Source of the DNA: Ophiosphaerella korrae
Lineage: Eukaryota > Ascomycota > Dothideomycetes > Pleosporales > Phaeosphaeriaceae
Assembly (NCBI GenBank): GCA_028456385.1
Contig: JALNQF010000091.1
Location: 62,001-126,000, forward strand
Direction: 5' to 3'
Length of the DNA: 64,000 bases
Positions 37,901 through 48,772 of the stretch are shown one piece after another (position 1 is the first letter of the stretch; the number at the start of each line of letters is the position of its first letter). The position numbers and the translations under genes were made by a program. The notes beneath the pieces were generated by a model that ran no database searches, was not told the origin of the DNA, and saw only the letters and a program-made list of their open reading frames with translations.

Positions 37901-39557
37901 CTAAAAAGCTGGGTTGGCGTTGCTAAGCAACTGTGCGAAGTAAGCCTGGAACCAGGAACCAGCCTCGGGCGCAGGCTTCAAGGCATCATCATAGCCGCAG
38001 TGGGCATCGTATCGCACGGCACTGGTGTCTGAAGTACCGTCACACTCGCCTCCGGGCTTGACCCAGACCCATGCATCGAGAAGTGGGTCGTCGGTGGTAG
38101 AGCTGGGACGGATACCAAAGCCAGTGCCAATCACGTTGCACCAGTCACCCCATGCCTTCTGCTTGGTAGGCTGAACGCCATTGCGGGCTATCGGTAGAGT
38201 TAGCTTTTCTGTTTTCCACCCTTTTGATTTGGAAGTGTAGTTAGCTTACCGGTATCAGTGATGAAATGTGCTGGGAAGCCGTTTTGTTTCAGGAGAGGGG
38301 CAAGAGCGTTAATGTATCTCTTCTCGTCACAGTTGGCGTCACCTTGAGTGTATGATGGGCAGGTTGCGATGCTCCAGGCGTTGTAGTTAGCGACGTTGGT
38401 GACGAGACCGCGGACAGCAGCGGGTTGTCCGGCGTTCTTATAAAGCTCGCCGAACAGTTTTGCAGCGGGCTCGATGTTGGCGGCCCATCCCAACCAGCCA
38501 GCGTGGCCAGCATCGAGGTACATGATGACGTTCTTTAAGTTGAGAGTCTTGATGGCGTACGCAGTAAGCTCTTTGTACGCAGACGCAGCATTTGCGCACT
38601 TCTGTACATTGGTGTTGGTAACCAAGTTGGCCAAGCTGTCAGGTTCTGCTAGAGTCAGCATAAGAAAAAAAAAAGAATGGTTACAATAAGGCTTACCAAT
38701 GACAAGAAGGAAAGTAACATCTGGGAAGGCCTTGATCTGTGCAGCAATGGGATCGATGTACTCGTGCATGTAGATTGAGCTACCGTTAGCAGCGAGCGAC
38801 AACTCGCCATTGGAAGCCAAAGCAGCACAATCACGCTCAGGAAGATCGTATACAACAAGGGGCAGGACAAGATTGGCACCAGCAGCGTTCTGCTTCTGAA
38901 CATCTTTGGCGAAGGTCGCGATCGTCGGGACCTTAGCACGAACGTCGCTGATGATGTACATTAGAAGTGAAGATATAACTTGATGGTAGAATGCTTACAG
39001 CCAGTAGAAAGTTCCAACTTTTGCGACATTCGTAGCCTTAGCAGCGAGAGCGGTGGAGCCAGCCGCGACGAGCGATGGAGAGGCCAAGCTGATAATCTCG
39101 GACGCGTAGTAAGGGTTGGCGTAAAAGTTCTTGCCCTTGAGAGGGTTTGATGAATCCCCAGGGACGGAAGTGACGGTACCACCACCTCCAGTGGTCTTGC
39201 TGGTCACAAGAGTGGTTTGGACAGGTGAACCACCTGTGGCGCTGGTGGTGGGAGTGTTAGCTGGGGCAGAGTTACTCGGTCCTGAACCAGGTAGACACTG
39301 TGAATAGTCTAAACGTTGTCAGAACTGCGCATCCGTGCAAACGCTCAAGTCGGCCTTACAGTCGTTGACCTTGGAGCAGTAAGCTCCTGAGACGCAGCTA
39401 GTGCTTCCTGAGAATCCAATACCGCCGCCTGACCTTCCATCAGTCTTTGGAAAAAAAAACCTGTTGACAAACTTCACTAACACTGCTGGTACAAGGCAGC
39501 TTGAGCATTGATAGCAGGAGCCAGAGCGGCAACTGCGGCGAAAGCTACACCCTTCAT
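37901..39557 (-). CDS. GH6 cellobiohydrolase with N-terminal CBM1 (cellobiohydrolase II), 6 exons
   Basis: Exons 39557-39482, 39428-39360, 39308-38999, 38947-38697, 38645-38250 and 38187-37901 encode about 462 residues, the usual length for this enzyme. It is secreted and releases cellobiose from the non-reducing ends of cellulose chains. The signal peptide is residues 1-18 (…APAINA). The CBM1 at 19-56 has four Cys (26, 37, 43, 53) and ends NDYYSQCLPG. A Ser-, Thr- and Gly-rich linker reaches about residue 98. The catalytic domain shows the GH6 signatures VVYDLPERDC (Asp191) and VIEPDSLANL (Asp238, the catalytic acid) and LDAGHAGWLGW. Exon 5 has a TAGCAG double acceptor; the second AG restores VIEPDS, the first would add one Ala. 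The gene looks fully functional, 8.5 kb from the RIP block. Confidence 0.93.
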
Positions 39558-39637
39558 GATGTCGGTTTCAAAGGAAAGAATCTGATGGAAGAGGAGTCGA
39601 GTGAGGGGTGCAGTGCCATGAACAGTAGATCCAAGTC

Positions 39638-39648
39638 CTTTTTAAACC
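39638..39648 (-). promoter_or_regulatory. TATA-like box of the GH6 gene
   Basis: On the minus strand GTTTAAAAAGG lies about 85 bp before the start codon. A GGCTAG word (39829-39834, minus) about 270 bp upstream fits the XlnR/Xyr1 consensus GGCTAR, the known activator site of cellulase genes. Such a short word occurs by chance, so this is a suggestion only. Confidence 0.3.
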
Positions 39649-39649
39649 T

Positions 39650-41506
39650 CATGTCAATCTGACATCGCTCGACGACAATCCATGAGCCGTCGGTGCAAAG
39701 GCTCGAAGAGCCGCCAGCGCACCCATCACCCCTAGCTCAATGGGTACTCGCGTGCGGAAGGGATGGTAGGGACTCCGACATCTATCATTTGCTCGTAGCT
39801 TGCAAGAGAATTTCCAGAATCTGACCGACTAGCCCATCGAAGGGGGACGGTAGTGCGGGCGTTTGAGCCCTTCCAGTTAGCGACATCCCTGATCATAAAA
39901 GCGCGGCGACAGTGTGGGGGTAGTGGTGCAAGGGTTAGGACCACGCTTACCTGGTTTTGCTACAGTGCTCAACCCGGTTTGCTCAGGTGTTGTACGTGTG
40001 TGTAATTACTGCCCGCGTCGCACAGCAGGTGACCGCTGAAGTGATGGGGAGTAGAACCGAGGCAGTGGTACCCCAGGTTAGCGTTCTGCGTTGCAAGAGG
40101 TGGAGCGTGTGTAATTAATCTACAGTTGATCTATCTTAGATTGATAGAACCTTCGACTAGCGTTCGACACACGGGTGCACTTGGCTCTAAAGGCTTATTA
40201 GTTCTAGCTGGGAGCTTGGGGGCGTTGCCGCTTGGCCGACAGTAAATTTCCAGAGGCATGTCTAAACGATGGCAAAGGGCAAACCTAGGTTCAAGTTGGA
40301 GAAATGAGAGTGATGTAGATTAACCGCGGAATTTTGGTCGCGGTCCGGACGACACCGCGGGCAAACAATGTGCTCAAACCCAGACAATACTCATTTCGAG
40401 CAGCGGAAAACAGCAAATTCGAAATGGAGAATGCCGAACCATTTCACGCCTATGGCCAATTGGCCACATGCCGTGAAGACGTGGGGCTATCTACATACCC
40501 GTGGCGCTACATTGCTCTGATATCTACCCCACAGTCCGGCCTCATCGACCAGTCAACCCAAAAATAGTCCTGTTAACATTCCGCTTCATCAATTTGCGTA
40601 TGTATAATCTCACGATTCTCGTACCGCCTACTCGAAAAGAAGGACACTCTACAGCCTTGATTTCAGCTCGTTTGAGGGGAACTCTTAAAATTATGCGTGA
40701 GCGAAGCAACCGACAATAGTCCAAGACGAAGGGTCTCACCTTATCAGGCACCCTCCAAAACCCCAAAAGCAACCCAGGCTCTCCTATAAACGTGGTTCCC
40801 ATCTTATGCACGACTCCAGAGCGCCATGCATGCCCGAGTCCCCCAAAATCTACAAATCTCCTACCTCCTCGTGAAAGAAATAATATAAGCCTTTCTCTTG
40901 TCCAAACACAAGCGCTGCGGATCTGCAGATCGACAGCACCCACAGGTTCGCTACCTCCTCGGAGCAGCGAGCAGGGGCATATTCCAAGTCTCGCAACGTT
41001 TGTGCTCTTGCTCCGCCAGAACTGGACCATGAATTAAAAAAAAGAATAGCGACGCTGTCTAGCATATTGCATGCTACAACGTCCTGACAGCGCAACGTGA
41101 ATTCGAGTATAACGTCGCCAAAGCAAACAGAACCAAGAATGAACTTTACATGATTTAATTTTCATCTCATCCACACCACCTAACTCACCCTCCTTTCCTC
41201 CCCAGCTCACTCACCATCTTTTTTCCCTTTCATAATCCATTCTCCCTCCCACTAACATACACCCAAAGCATCAAAGACGAAAAAAAAATCCACCATGTCT
41301 CGATGTTCGAACATTCGCATTACATATAAAAACATAACAGCCACCCCAAAACGCTGAAAGCAAACGACGCTGTAAAAAAACAGAAAAAAAAAGCACCGAG
41401 GATATGCTTGCATGTCCTACCCAGCCTGGTGCTCCTCCATCGTATGCTTTCCTTTTCAGGAAAAAAAACCCCCCGACGCAGAAAACGTCGAAAACTAAAC
41501 GAAGAT
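39650..41506. other. Intergenic between GH6 and the broken DH gene
   Basis: About 1.9 kb. It holds the GH6 upstream region and then the 3' side of the broken gene, with A- and T-runs near 41280-41610. An unsupported frame at 40542-41030 (minus) has no recognisable domain. Nothing else was found. Confidence 0.4.
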
Positions 41507-44500
41507 CTAGGGAGAATATGTGTGTATCCTTGCAGCGGAAACTGGTATCGTGTGGAAAGAAAACAGAAACGACTCCAAAGAACAAACATAGGTGAAAAAA
41601 AAAAAACGCCTCGCTTGCATGCGGACAGGAAACAAAGTACAGGATGGAGCGCTGGGGTTGGGAGAAGGTAACATGATTGTCAGGCGTGCGTCGCCCATGT
41701 CTCGCCATTTCTTGAGGGATTCGCGTTCGTAGAGTCGACACTTTGTATTTGTTATGCCTGCTGGTGCACCGGGTGCGCGGCCGTCGCCGTTGGGTGCACT
41801 TGCGCCTGAGCCACCGCTGTCTGCTGCGTCGAGGGATGAGCCAGTGCTGCGCGAGCCGAGCGTTGAATTGCGGACACTGAAGATGCCATCCTTGCCAAAG
41901 GAGAAGCGAGCGAGGGCGGAGCGCAGGGCAGTATTCATTGTTCCCACGGAGGAGTCGGTGGCGGCGGAGATGGAGGCGGCGTGGGTGCTTGTCTTTCGGT
42001 AGCTGCTTCGTCTGCCGAGTGTGCCTCCTAGCCACCCTCCTGAGGATCCTGATGCAGTTCTCGCGGCGTTTTGGCGGTCCATGGCTTCAGCCCAGCTTAT
42101 CTGTCCGTAAGGGCCACGGGCGTTCTGGAGCGCAATGTAGGTAGGGTTGTTGATGCGCGATTGATTAATCATGGCGTATAGTGATGTGCATTCAACGGCG
42201 TTGCGACTTCTCAACATTATGTTGTTTCCGGTCTTGATTCGCGACTCGGCAGTAGGAGGAGATCGGATGGAAATGTCGATAGCTGTCGACTTTCGCAAAG
42301 GGACCAGAGGGGTAAGCTCAACCGCAACAAGGGGAGCACGTCCTTCTGGTTGTATGACCTCGTCTCCATCAGCGATAAAGGGCTTAGAGTGCATAGAGGA
42401 TATCTCGAATACTTCAATCTTTCCTGGGGTGACGACAATGCTGCATTCGTCTGGGTGCAGGCTGTCCCATCGTCCTGCATCAGACCAGGCAAAGATGGAT
42501 GCAATCGCTTTTGTGGCCTTTCCAGAGCCCGCAGGCACGGCGCGGTATGGCGTATTAGAGGCAGATTGCGATGGTGTGATGGTGTCATTTGGTAGAGTGT
42601 AGATAGAAGCTGGTGGTGAGACCTTGGGGAGCTGCTTGGTCTCCTCGGCATCTACGTTGTTTCTGCTGGGACGAGCAGAGTCTTTGCCTGCGGAGTAGGG
42701 TCAGGCTGCGTAACCACGAGGTCCGATGTAACCAATTGGCATCAAGGGCATAGGTACATCATCATCCAGCTCATCCTCTGATGAATCAGAAGTTTGGCTT
42801 TCTTCGGCCTCTTCATCAACTTTTTCCTCAGAAGCAAGTTCTTCGCTTGAGCTAGATGAAGATACAGTGCACGTCGACGGCTCATATTCATGCTTCAAGG
42901 GTGATGAGGGGCGGCGCTTCGTCTTGAAAGCGGGTAATGACGGCGTAGAGACAGGTGTCTTGGATCCCTTGAGAGTAACGGCAGAAGCTGGACTTGAGGA
43001 TCGGTGTTCAGGGACTGGGGGTGGCGTGTCCTCGTTTTTGGGCGTCTCATCCTTCCTGGACTTGCCTGACTTTCCTCTCAACGTAGGTGACGCAGATGCT
43101 GGTTGATGCTTCTCAGGCTCTTCGTCCTTGACTGGAGTTGTTGGCTGGCTAGTCTTTCATAACTTCGGTATCGTCGGCAGTTCCATTGATGGAACGGAAG
43201 AGACTCGTCTGTGTGTGTTTGGTCGTTGAAGAGATGGTGGAGATCCAGACGGCGAGTCTTGCAGGTCTTCAACCGTTTGGTCATCATTAAACTCATCTGA
43301 GTAATCTATATCCGACCCAGGCATCCAGACGCTAAAGCCCTTGCTAGAAGATGAAATCGTTGATAGTGCAGATGGTAATGATTGTGGTCGCTTCTTCTTC
43401 GTCGACTTCCGGCGCGGTGGAGTTGCAAGATCGGCGGCAGCGTCCTCCTCGACCTCAGCTGGGTCGTCCAATGTGATTTGACGTGCCAGGCGCGAAGAGC
43501 TCGGTGAGGAGCCGACATGCTTGGACAAACGCTTGACTCTTGTTCGCTTCAGACCTGTTGGTGATTGACCTTCGGCCATGCGAACTGCCTCATTCAGAGT
43601 TCGAGGCGTTCGATTTAGGTCTTCGTAAGACGGCGAGAACTCTTGTTCTGGTGGCGAGACAACATCGCGGTCTACTGGCTTGCCCTTTCGAGACTGGTCA
43701 CCACTGGGGGGCGTAATTGGTGACACGGTCCGCGATTGTCGATGTTTTTGAGGAGTATCGTAGTGCCATACCTTCGAAACCTCAGTACACTGCTCCCAAT
43801 AGAAATCTCGATCTCGTGTGGACTTGGTGTGCGGCCCTTTTGTGGAGGTGTCGATCCGGTTCCTGCAGAAAGTAGAGATGATTTGTGACTGCTTGAAGGA
43901 CGCTGTGTCTTGCTTGGCATTGCGTGCTCCCTTTGCACATGGGAGATCTGTGGCGGTATGGGGTTGAGACCGAGCATTTGTACCCATTCAAAACCGGCTT
44001 GTTCGTCGCCGGTCACCAGAGACATCACTTCGCTCCATTCCGATCCGTCTGCTTGATTACCTCAGATCATGGCGATGATCTCACCCTGGAGGTCGCCATT
44101 GCGCGCTGAGACACGGTTATGTTGGATGGGCGGTAAAAACAATCATCGCCCTGTGGCATCGACTTCGCAGAACAACAAATCTCCACTAACTCCTTGCCCT
44201 GTGCGTCATCACGAAGAAGGATCTCTACACGGCAGCTAACTTCTCGTCCGCTGGAATGGTATAAGTGCAGGTCGAAATGGTCGCGGGCTCGGACAGCGCG
44301 GTTAGGGTCAATGCGGACACCAGCAAGTGGTGCAAGGCTTCGTGGATCGCGTGCGCGGGTGGGGTCGATGTTGGCAGCAGCTTCATCCTCGAGACGAGCA
44401 TGTTCGTCGTTGGGGCGTTTTCGTGCCGCAATTATGAGATCTTGAAATACTGCGGACTCCTTTTCAGCACGGTCAGAAGGCTTGACATGGTTGACGCCCT

Positions 44501-47252
44501 GAAGAACAGTTAGCATAAAGAACGAGTTGTAGTCGGTGGCAAGGCATGCCTTAAAGGTTTTTGCGAGCCTCACAAGCGAGCGGTTGAGCATGTAGGCCAC
44601 GTCGACCCGCTCGCCATCGCCGTTTACGACATATCCCTCGGCGTTACGTGGCATGCCCTCGTCCCGTGGCGCGCCATCTTCGAGCCCATCAACGACCTTT
44701 GCTGGCTTGAACGGGTCCTCATCTGCCGGGGCAAGACTGATGACAACATCATGGAATCCTAACCGCCAGACTACGATATAATCGGCATATGTCCTTTGCG
44801 CGCTGTGTGCCCAAGACAAGAATGCATCGGAGTCTTCTTTGGGCACGCGTTGTGCAAAATTTTAAGTTTCTCTAGCAAAACATCCATGTCGAGAATAGGT
44901 TGAGTCACGCTGCTCGAATCAGCGTTGGCAGAGCCAGAGAACAGACCAGCAGCGACAGCAGAGTCTGACTTGGAGAGCACACAGCTTAGGAGGAGAGGAA
45001 TTACACCGTCAACCAGCGTCCTTAGCTCTCGCATATATTTAACTTCATCCGAGGCAAGCTCTCTCATGATGTCGCCAATGGTGGCAGTGGCAAGACGACT
45101 GCGGTTTGTGCGGACGCTTCGAGCGGACACGATACTCTTAGTGCCGCCGCTTTAGGCATCGAGAGGACAGACATGAGATCGGAGTGGTGTGCAAGGCGCC
45201 TGCGTCGCGTGCTTCTGCGACTGACTGTAGTTGATGTTTCGGCGCGCAGTTGTGAGTCTACCTCAGAGGCAGCGACTTCCAAGCCTGCAAGTCCTTCTTC
45301 GCGAATAGCATTGAAATCAGAACCAACGGCTGCAGAACGAGCAGCTTGACTTTTCGTACCGAAAGACTCGACAGAGACAATAGTAGAGAGACGCTTGCCT
45401 GTCGAAGGGAAAAGGCGCTGAGTTGCAAGCAGGCGAGGTCCGCGGATTAGGACTCTTTCAACTTCTACAGGTTGTGAGTCTACTGATGATGACAGCGCAG
45501 TTGAGGCGACCTCAGACTCTTTATCTTCTCGAGATGCGTCGTCAATGGACATGGTTTCTCGCAAAGGTGACGACATGGAGCGGCTTTTGGTAGGTGGGTG
45601 TTGGCTACGCCTCGCGCCGCGGCGCTTCAATGTAGGTGTTGGGGTGAGTGCTGATGATACTTCTGTAGGCACTTCTGTTGACACTTCTGTCGAAACTTCT
45701 GTGGACACCTTGGTGGACACCTCTGTAGACACTTCGGTGTCTTTCTTAGTTGTTACCGTCTCGACAGTGCTCTCAGCGACGACCGTACTAGGGCCCTCTT
45801 CCACCTGGTATTGATTTTCGTTTCGCGACTGCGACGACGACGTCTTCTCCTACTCCCACTACCACCACTGCGAGGTCATTCTTCTTCAACTGGTCCATCC
45901 ACAGTGTCTGTTGAGACAGTAACATCAGATTTGTCGGTCTTGGTTGGTAAATCCAGTGTAGACACTGAGTCCTTCGAGCGTCGCCTCTGCTTGTCAGTAA
46001 ATGGATCTGGAGTGCCTTCGAGCCAAGCTTCCAATCTTGTTCCGAAGACTTTGGGTGGTGTATCAGTCGCACTTCGCTCTGGTGGCTGAGAACTTGCTTC
46101 TTTCGTGTCTGACTTGGGCGATGATCGCCTGCGTCGCCTTCGTCCAGCTGATTGAGGATTTCTTGGGGACTCATCAACGGTGCCATCGCCTTGGCTTCTC
46201 GACCGCCTTCTTCGTCGTCGTTCGCGGATTTCCTCGTCTTCGCGGTGATGTGATCTTGCTAACCTCTTCGTACTCAACCGTCACGATGTTGGCAGGGCCA
46301 TCGATCAGGGAGCTCTCTGGCTTTCGTCCAGGCCTTGCGCGGAAAGGCGTGGCATCGTCAACGGATAATGAGCCTCTTGGGGATGTTCGACCGCGTGGTC
46401 TGCGGCGGTCTTTTTCCCTTTGGCGATTTCGGAGATGTTGGTGCAGCGGCGTTGTCCTCGCTCTTTGGCTCCTCTGCGCTACCAGAGCCATTGCTCGCTG
46501 GACGCTCATTTTCCGAACTTGACGGCTTCGACGGTCTCTGCTGCTTCTATGGAGGTGGCTTCTTCTGTTGTCCGGTGCTTTTGCCGACGTAGGACACCAG
46601 AGCTACGAGTGTGGGCGTAGGCGGTCCCGGAGGTTTGGCAGCTGGTTTCTCAACTAGCCTGATTTCTGGTGGCTCCTTGATATCGTTCTTGATGATCCTT
46701 GAGGGGCGAACCTGGCCGCTCAGGGCCCACGTCGGCCGACTTCTTGGGGGTGTGAGCAGGCTCCCGGTTGGGCTTCTCGTCCAGAGGTTTTGTTTTGGGG
46801 GTTGTTGGGGGCTGGGGAGTGTTGTCGGCGGCTGCTGCCACTTCTTGATCTTGTCGCGCACATTGGCGGGCTTGTTGATGCCAATGGCCTTGGCAAAGTC
46901 GTCGCCGTTCATGTTTGCTTGCCCGTCAGTCGCGCCCTTCTTCTTGCCCAGCGAGCCATGCTTCGGTGCAGACGCGGATTCGGGGTCAGTAGGCAGCGGC
47001 GAGGCTGGCATCGAGTCTGGCGGTCGTTTGAGCGGAGGGCGCGGTGGTGGTTGTGGTGGTGGGGCCTCAGCAAACACGGGCGAGCGAGTGGACGAGGCTG
47101 AGTAATGCACTGAGGACAGCCGCACACGCAGCAATTGGGGATACCTTACGGCATTGACTCTGTCGGCCTCCCATTTCCTGCTCGTGGCACATGTTTTGAT
47201 GTTCTGGCGTTCTAGCGTGGTTTGCGACGGGAACATCCTTGACGCCACTCAT
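41507..47252 (-). pseudogene. DH (RhoGEF)-type signalling protein, pseudogene with many frameshifts
   Basis: A long protein is spread over all three minus frames. A start at 47252 and a 52 bp intron (47098-47149) lead into a Pro-rich N-terminus. A Ser/Arg-rich region with STEVSTEV repeats (about 45655-45770) follows. A Dbl-homology-like segment (IGDIMRELASDEVKYMRELR, around 45060) leads to a PH-like region (44070-44850). Then come a long acidic Ser-rich part and a conserved-looking C-terminal domain (41640-42540). At least seven frame changes are needed, some at short C, G or GC runs, for example near 45115, 44850 and 44090. In-frame TGA codons lie at 45876, 44062, 43157 and 42701. DH proteins activate Rho GTPases in polarity and septation, but the exact orthologue is not settled. 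The unbroken neighbours argue against plain sequencing error. Confidence 0.65.
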
Positions 47253-47549
47253 CGGCCATCCAACTCTCCGCCGACATCAAGTTTGTTGTCAACACGCCCT
47301 GTCGACGCGGCCAAGAAATATAGCAATGGGCACAAGGACTTATCAATAACGCGTTTCTTTTCATTACTGTTATGTACCCATCTAGTCCTTTGCGCCATGC
47401 CACCGAGCGCTCTCTGTTTCGCGAGCCTAACAAATATCGTACACATCAAATCTCTCATCGACACCATACCTGGATCTATGGTCTAAAATGATGAATCTTC
47501 CTCTTTGCCCTGCTAAATGCATCCCACGACTTTTTATGGTCTAGTTGAC
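47253..47549. other. Short intergenic stretch
   Basis: About 300 bp between the two broken genes. Nothing recognised. Confidence 0.4.
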
Positions 47550-48030
47550 CTACTTTCCATTCATCTTGGTCTTGCTCATCCTCTCAATCAGCCTGCTGGC
47601 CTCGTTGGCCGCGCTGAATGCGCTCCATGTTGCGCCAACACTCCGTGCCATCAACAGAGCGGGAATGGCAATCCAGAAAGCATTCATCAGAACAAAGTAT
47701 CCCCAGTAGTATGCGGCCTCAGGATGGGAGTATGACTTGTCTAGAATATGATGGTCTCCATGCAGAGCACGAACGCATCCCGGGTCAAATATCGCGAGTC
47801 GCTCAAGCTGTATTCTTTCCACAGCTGGCCGAAAAGGCCCTGCTGGCCGCCCATCCACCTGGAGTTGTAGGCGAAGTAACCCTCAAAGAAGAGGTGGATG
47901 AAGCCGCAAAGAACGAACCACATAATGGCTATGAGGTCGCCATTGCTCAAGTTCGGTCGGACTTTCTTGACGAGGCCAAAGGTGATAGTGAAGATAACTG
48001 CGCATCCAGTAGCGAACATGCCAACCAGCT
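47550..48030 (-). pseudogene. EBP-like (emopamil-binding protein, sterol isomerase family) gene remnant
   Basis: The first part (48019 downward) reads as the EXPERA/EBP family: WFVLCGFIHLFFEGYF with the His-X3-Glu of the active site, then WKEYSLSDSRYLTRDAFVLC and METI. The second part, in another frame, is the family C-terminus (YSHPEAAYYWGYFVLMNAFW). About 70 residues normally between them are missing at 47745-47760, and the deletion shifts the frame. The N-terminus is cut off where AT-rich sequence begins near 48031. EBP proteins shift the sterol C8-C9 double bond to C7 in the ER membrane. Many ascomycetes also have ERG2 for this step, so loss may be tolerated, which is inference. Confidence 0.8.
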
Positions 48031-48605
48031 ATTTACTTTAAAACTCCTTTATTTTAGAGTTTAGATTATCTTACTATATTATAAATAACCTAAGTTGTAT
48101 ATATAATTTAGACTAGCTAACTTAAGATAACTATATATTAGTAGGTAATATCAGGGTATAAGTAAAAGTCTATAGCTTAATTAATCTATTACTCTAATAT
48201 TAAATTAGAGTTAATAAGTTAACCCTATATAATATAGCTATCTATCTAGATATACTTTATAACCTTGTCTTATTTTAACTACTCTAACTAAGAAGAATCT
48301 AGTAAGATACCTAGTTAGAACTAATAACCTTATATAGACTAAATAGAATAATAATAAAAGAACTCTCTAAAACCTATAGTTAATAAATACTTTAGTATTA
48401 TCTAGTTTATAACATATTATTTAATACCTATATTCTACAAGCTAATAAGTATCTAAAGAAATTATTAGTAAAGCTTTAGTATAAAAAACTTAGCTATTTA
48501 GAACTAGTTCTAATTAAGTACCTAGGAGATTTTATTTAGAGTTATAATAAGTTAATAAAAAAGTATTTTTATAATAGCTATATAAAAGTAGTATTATAAG
48601 TAGCT
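48031..48605. other. AT-rich RIP-mutated stretch, unassigned
   Basis: Begins abruptly inside the EBP-like gene. TTTATAATAGCTATATAA near 48570 also occurs at 8260 near the 3' end of the Copia element, so a Copia terminal fragment is possible. No gene seen. Confidence 0.4.
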
Positions 48606-48767
48606 ATTATAAGATATAAACTTAAGAATAAGTAAAAGATAATTATTAGTTAAAGAGCTATCTAAGCTAAGCTACTTATATATAGTAAAGTAGCTTAAAT
48701 AGCTTATATAGCTTACTTACTACTATAAGCTTACTTAAATTATATAGAGTAAAGCTCTAAGTTATAA
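48606..48767 (+). mobile_element. hAT-like MITE, copy 3, heavily RIP-mutated
   Basis: Aligns along its length with the copies at 24436 and 35690. Almost every CA or TG of the intact copy is TA here (GTTGCGAG became ATTATAAG; CAGCTCGTGCGG became AGCTTATATAG). No 8 bp duplication is evident. Confidence 0.75.
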
Positions 48768-48772
48768 TACTT

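Noticed and set aside
40542..41030. 162-codon minus frame between GH6 and the DH pseudogene
   Set aside because: No family resemblance, no intron or promoter signal. Kept only as intergenic sequence.
41271..42035. 254-codon minus frame
   Set aside because: Overlaps the better-supported frame 41507-42538, is Arg/His-rich and then aromatic from T-runs, and looks like an out-of-frame reading.
41507..47252. Explaining all frame changes of the DH gene as introns
   Set aside because: Most changes occur within a few bases in continuous protein-like sequence, without GT-AG pairs of normal spacing, and TGA codons interrupt the frame.
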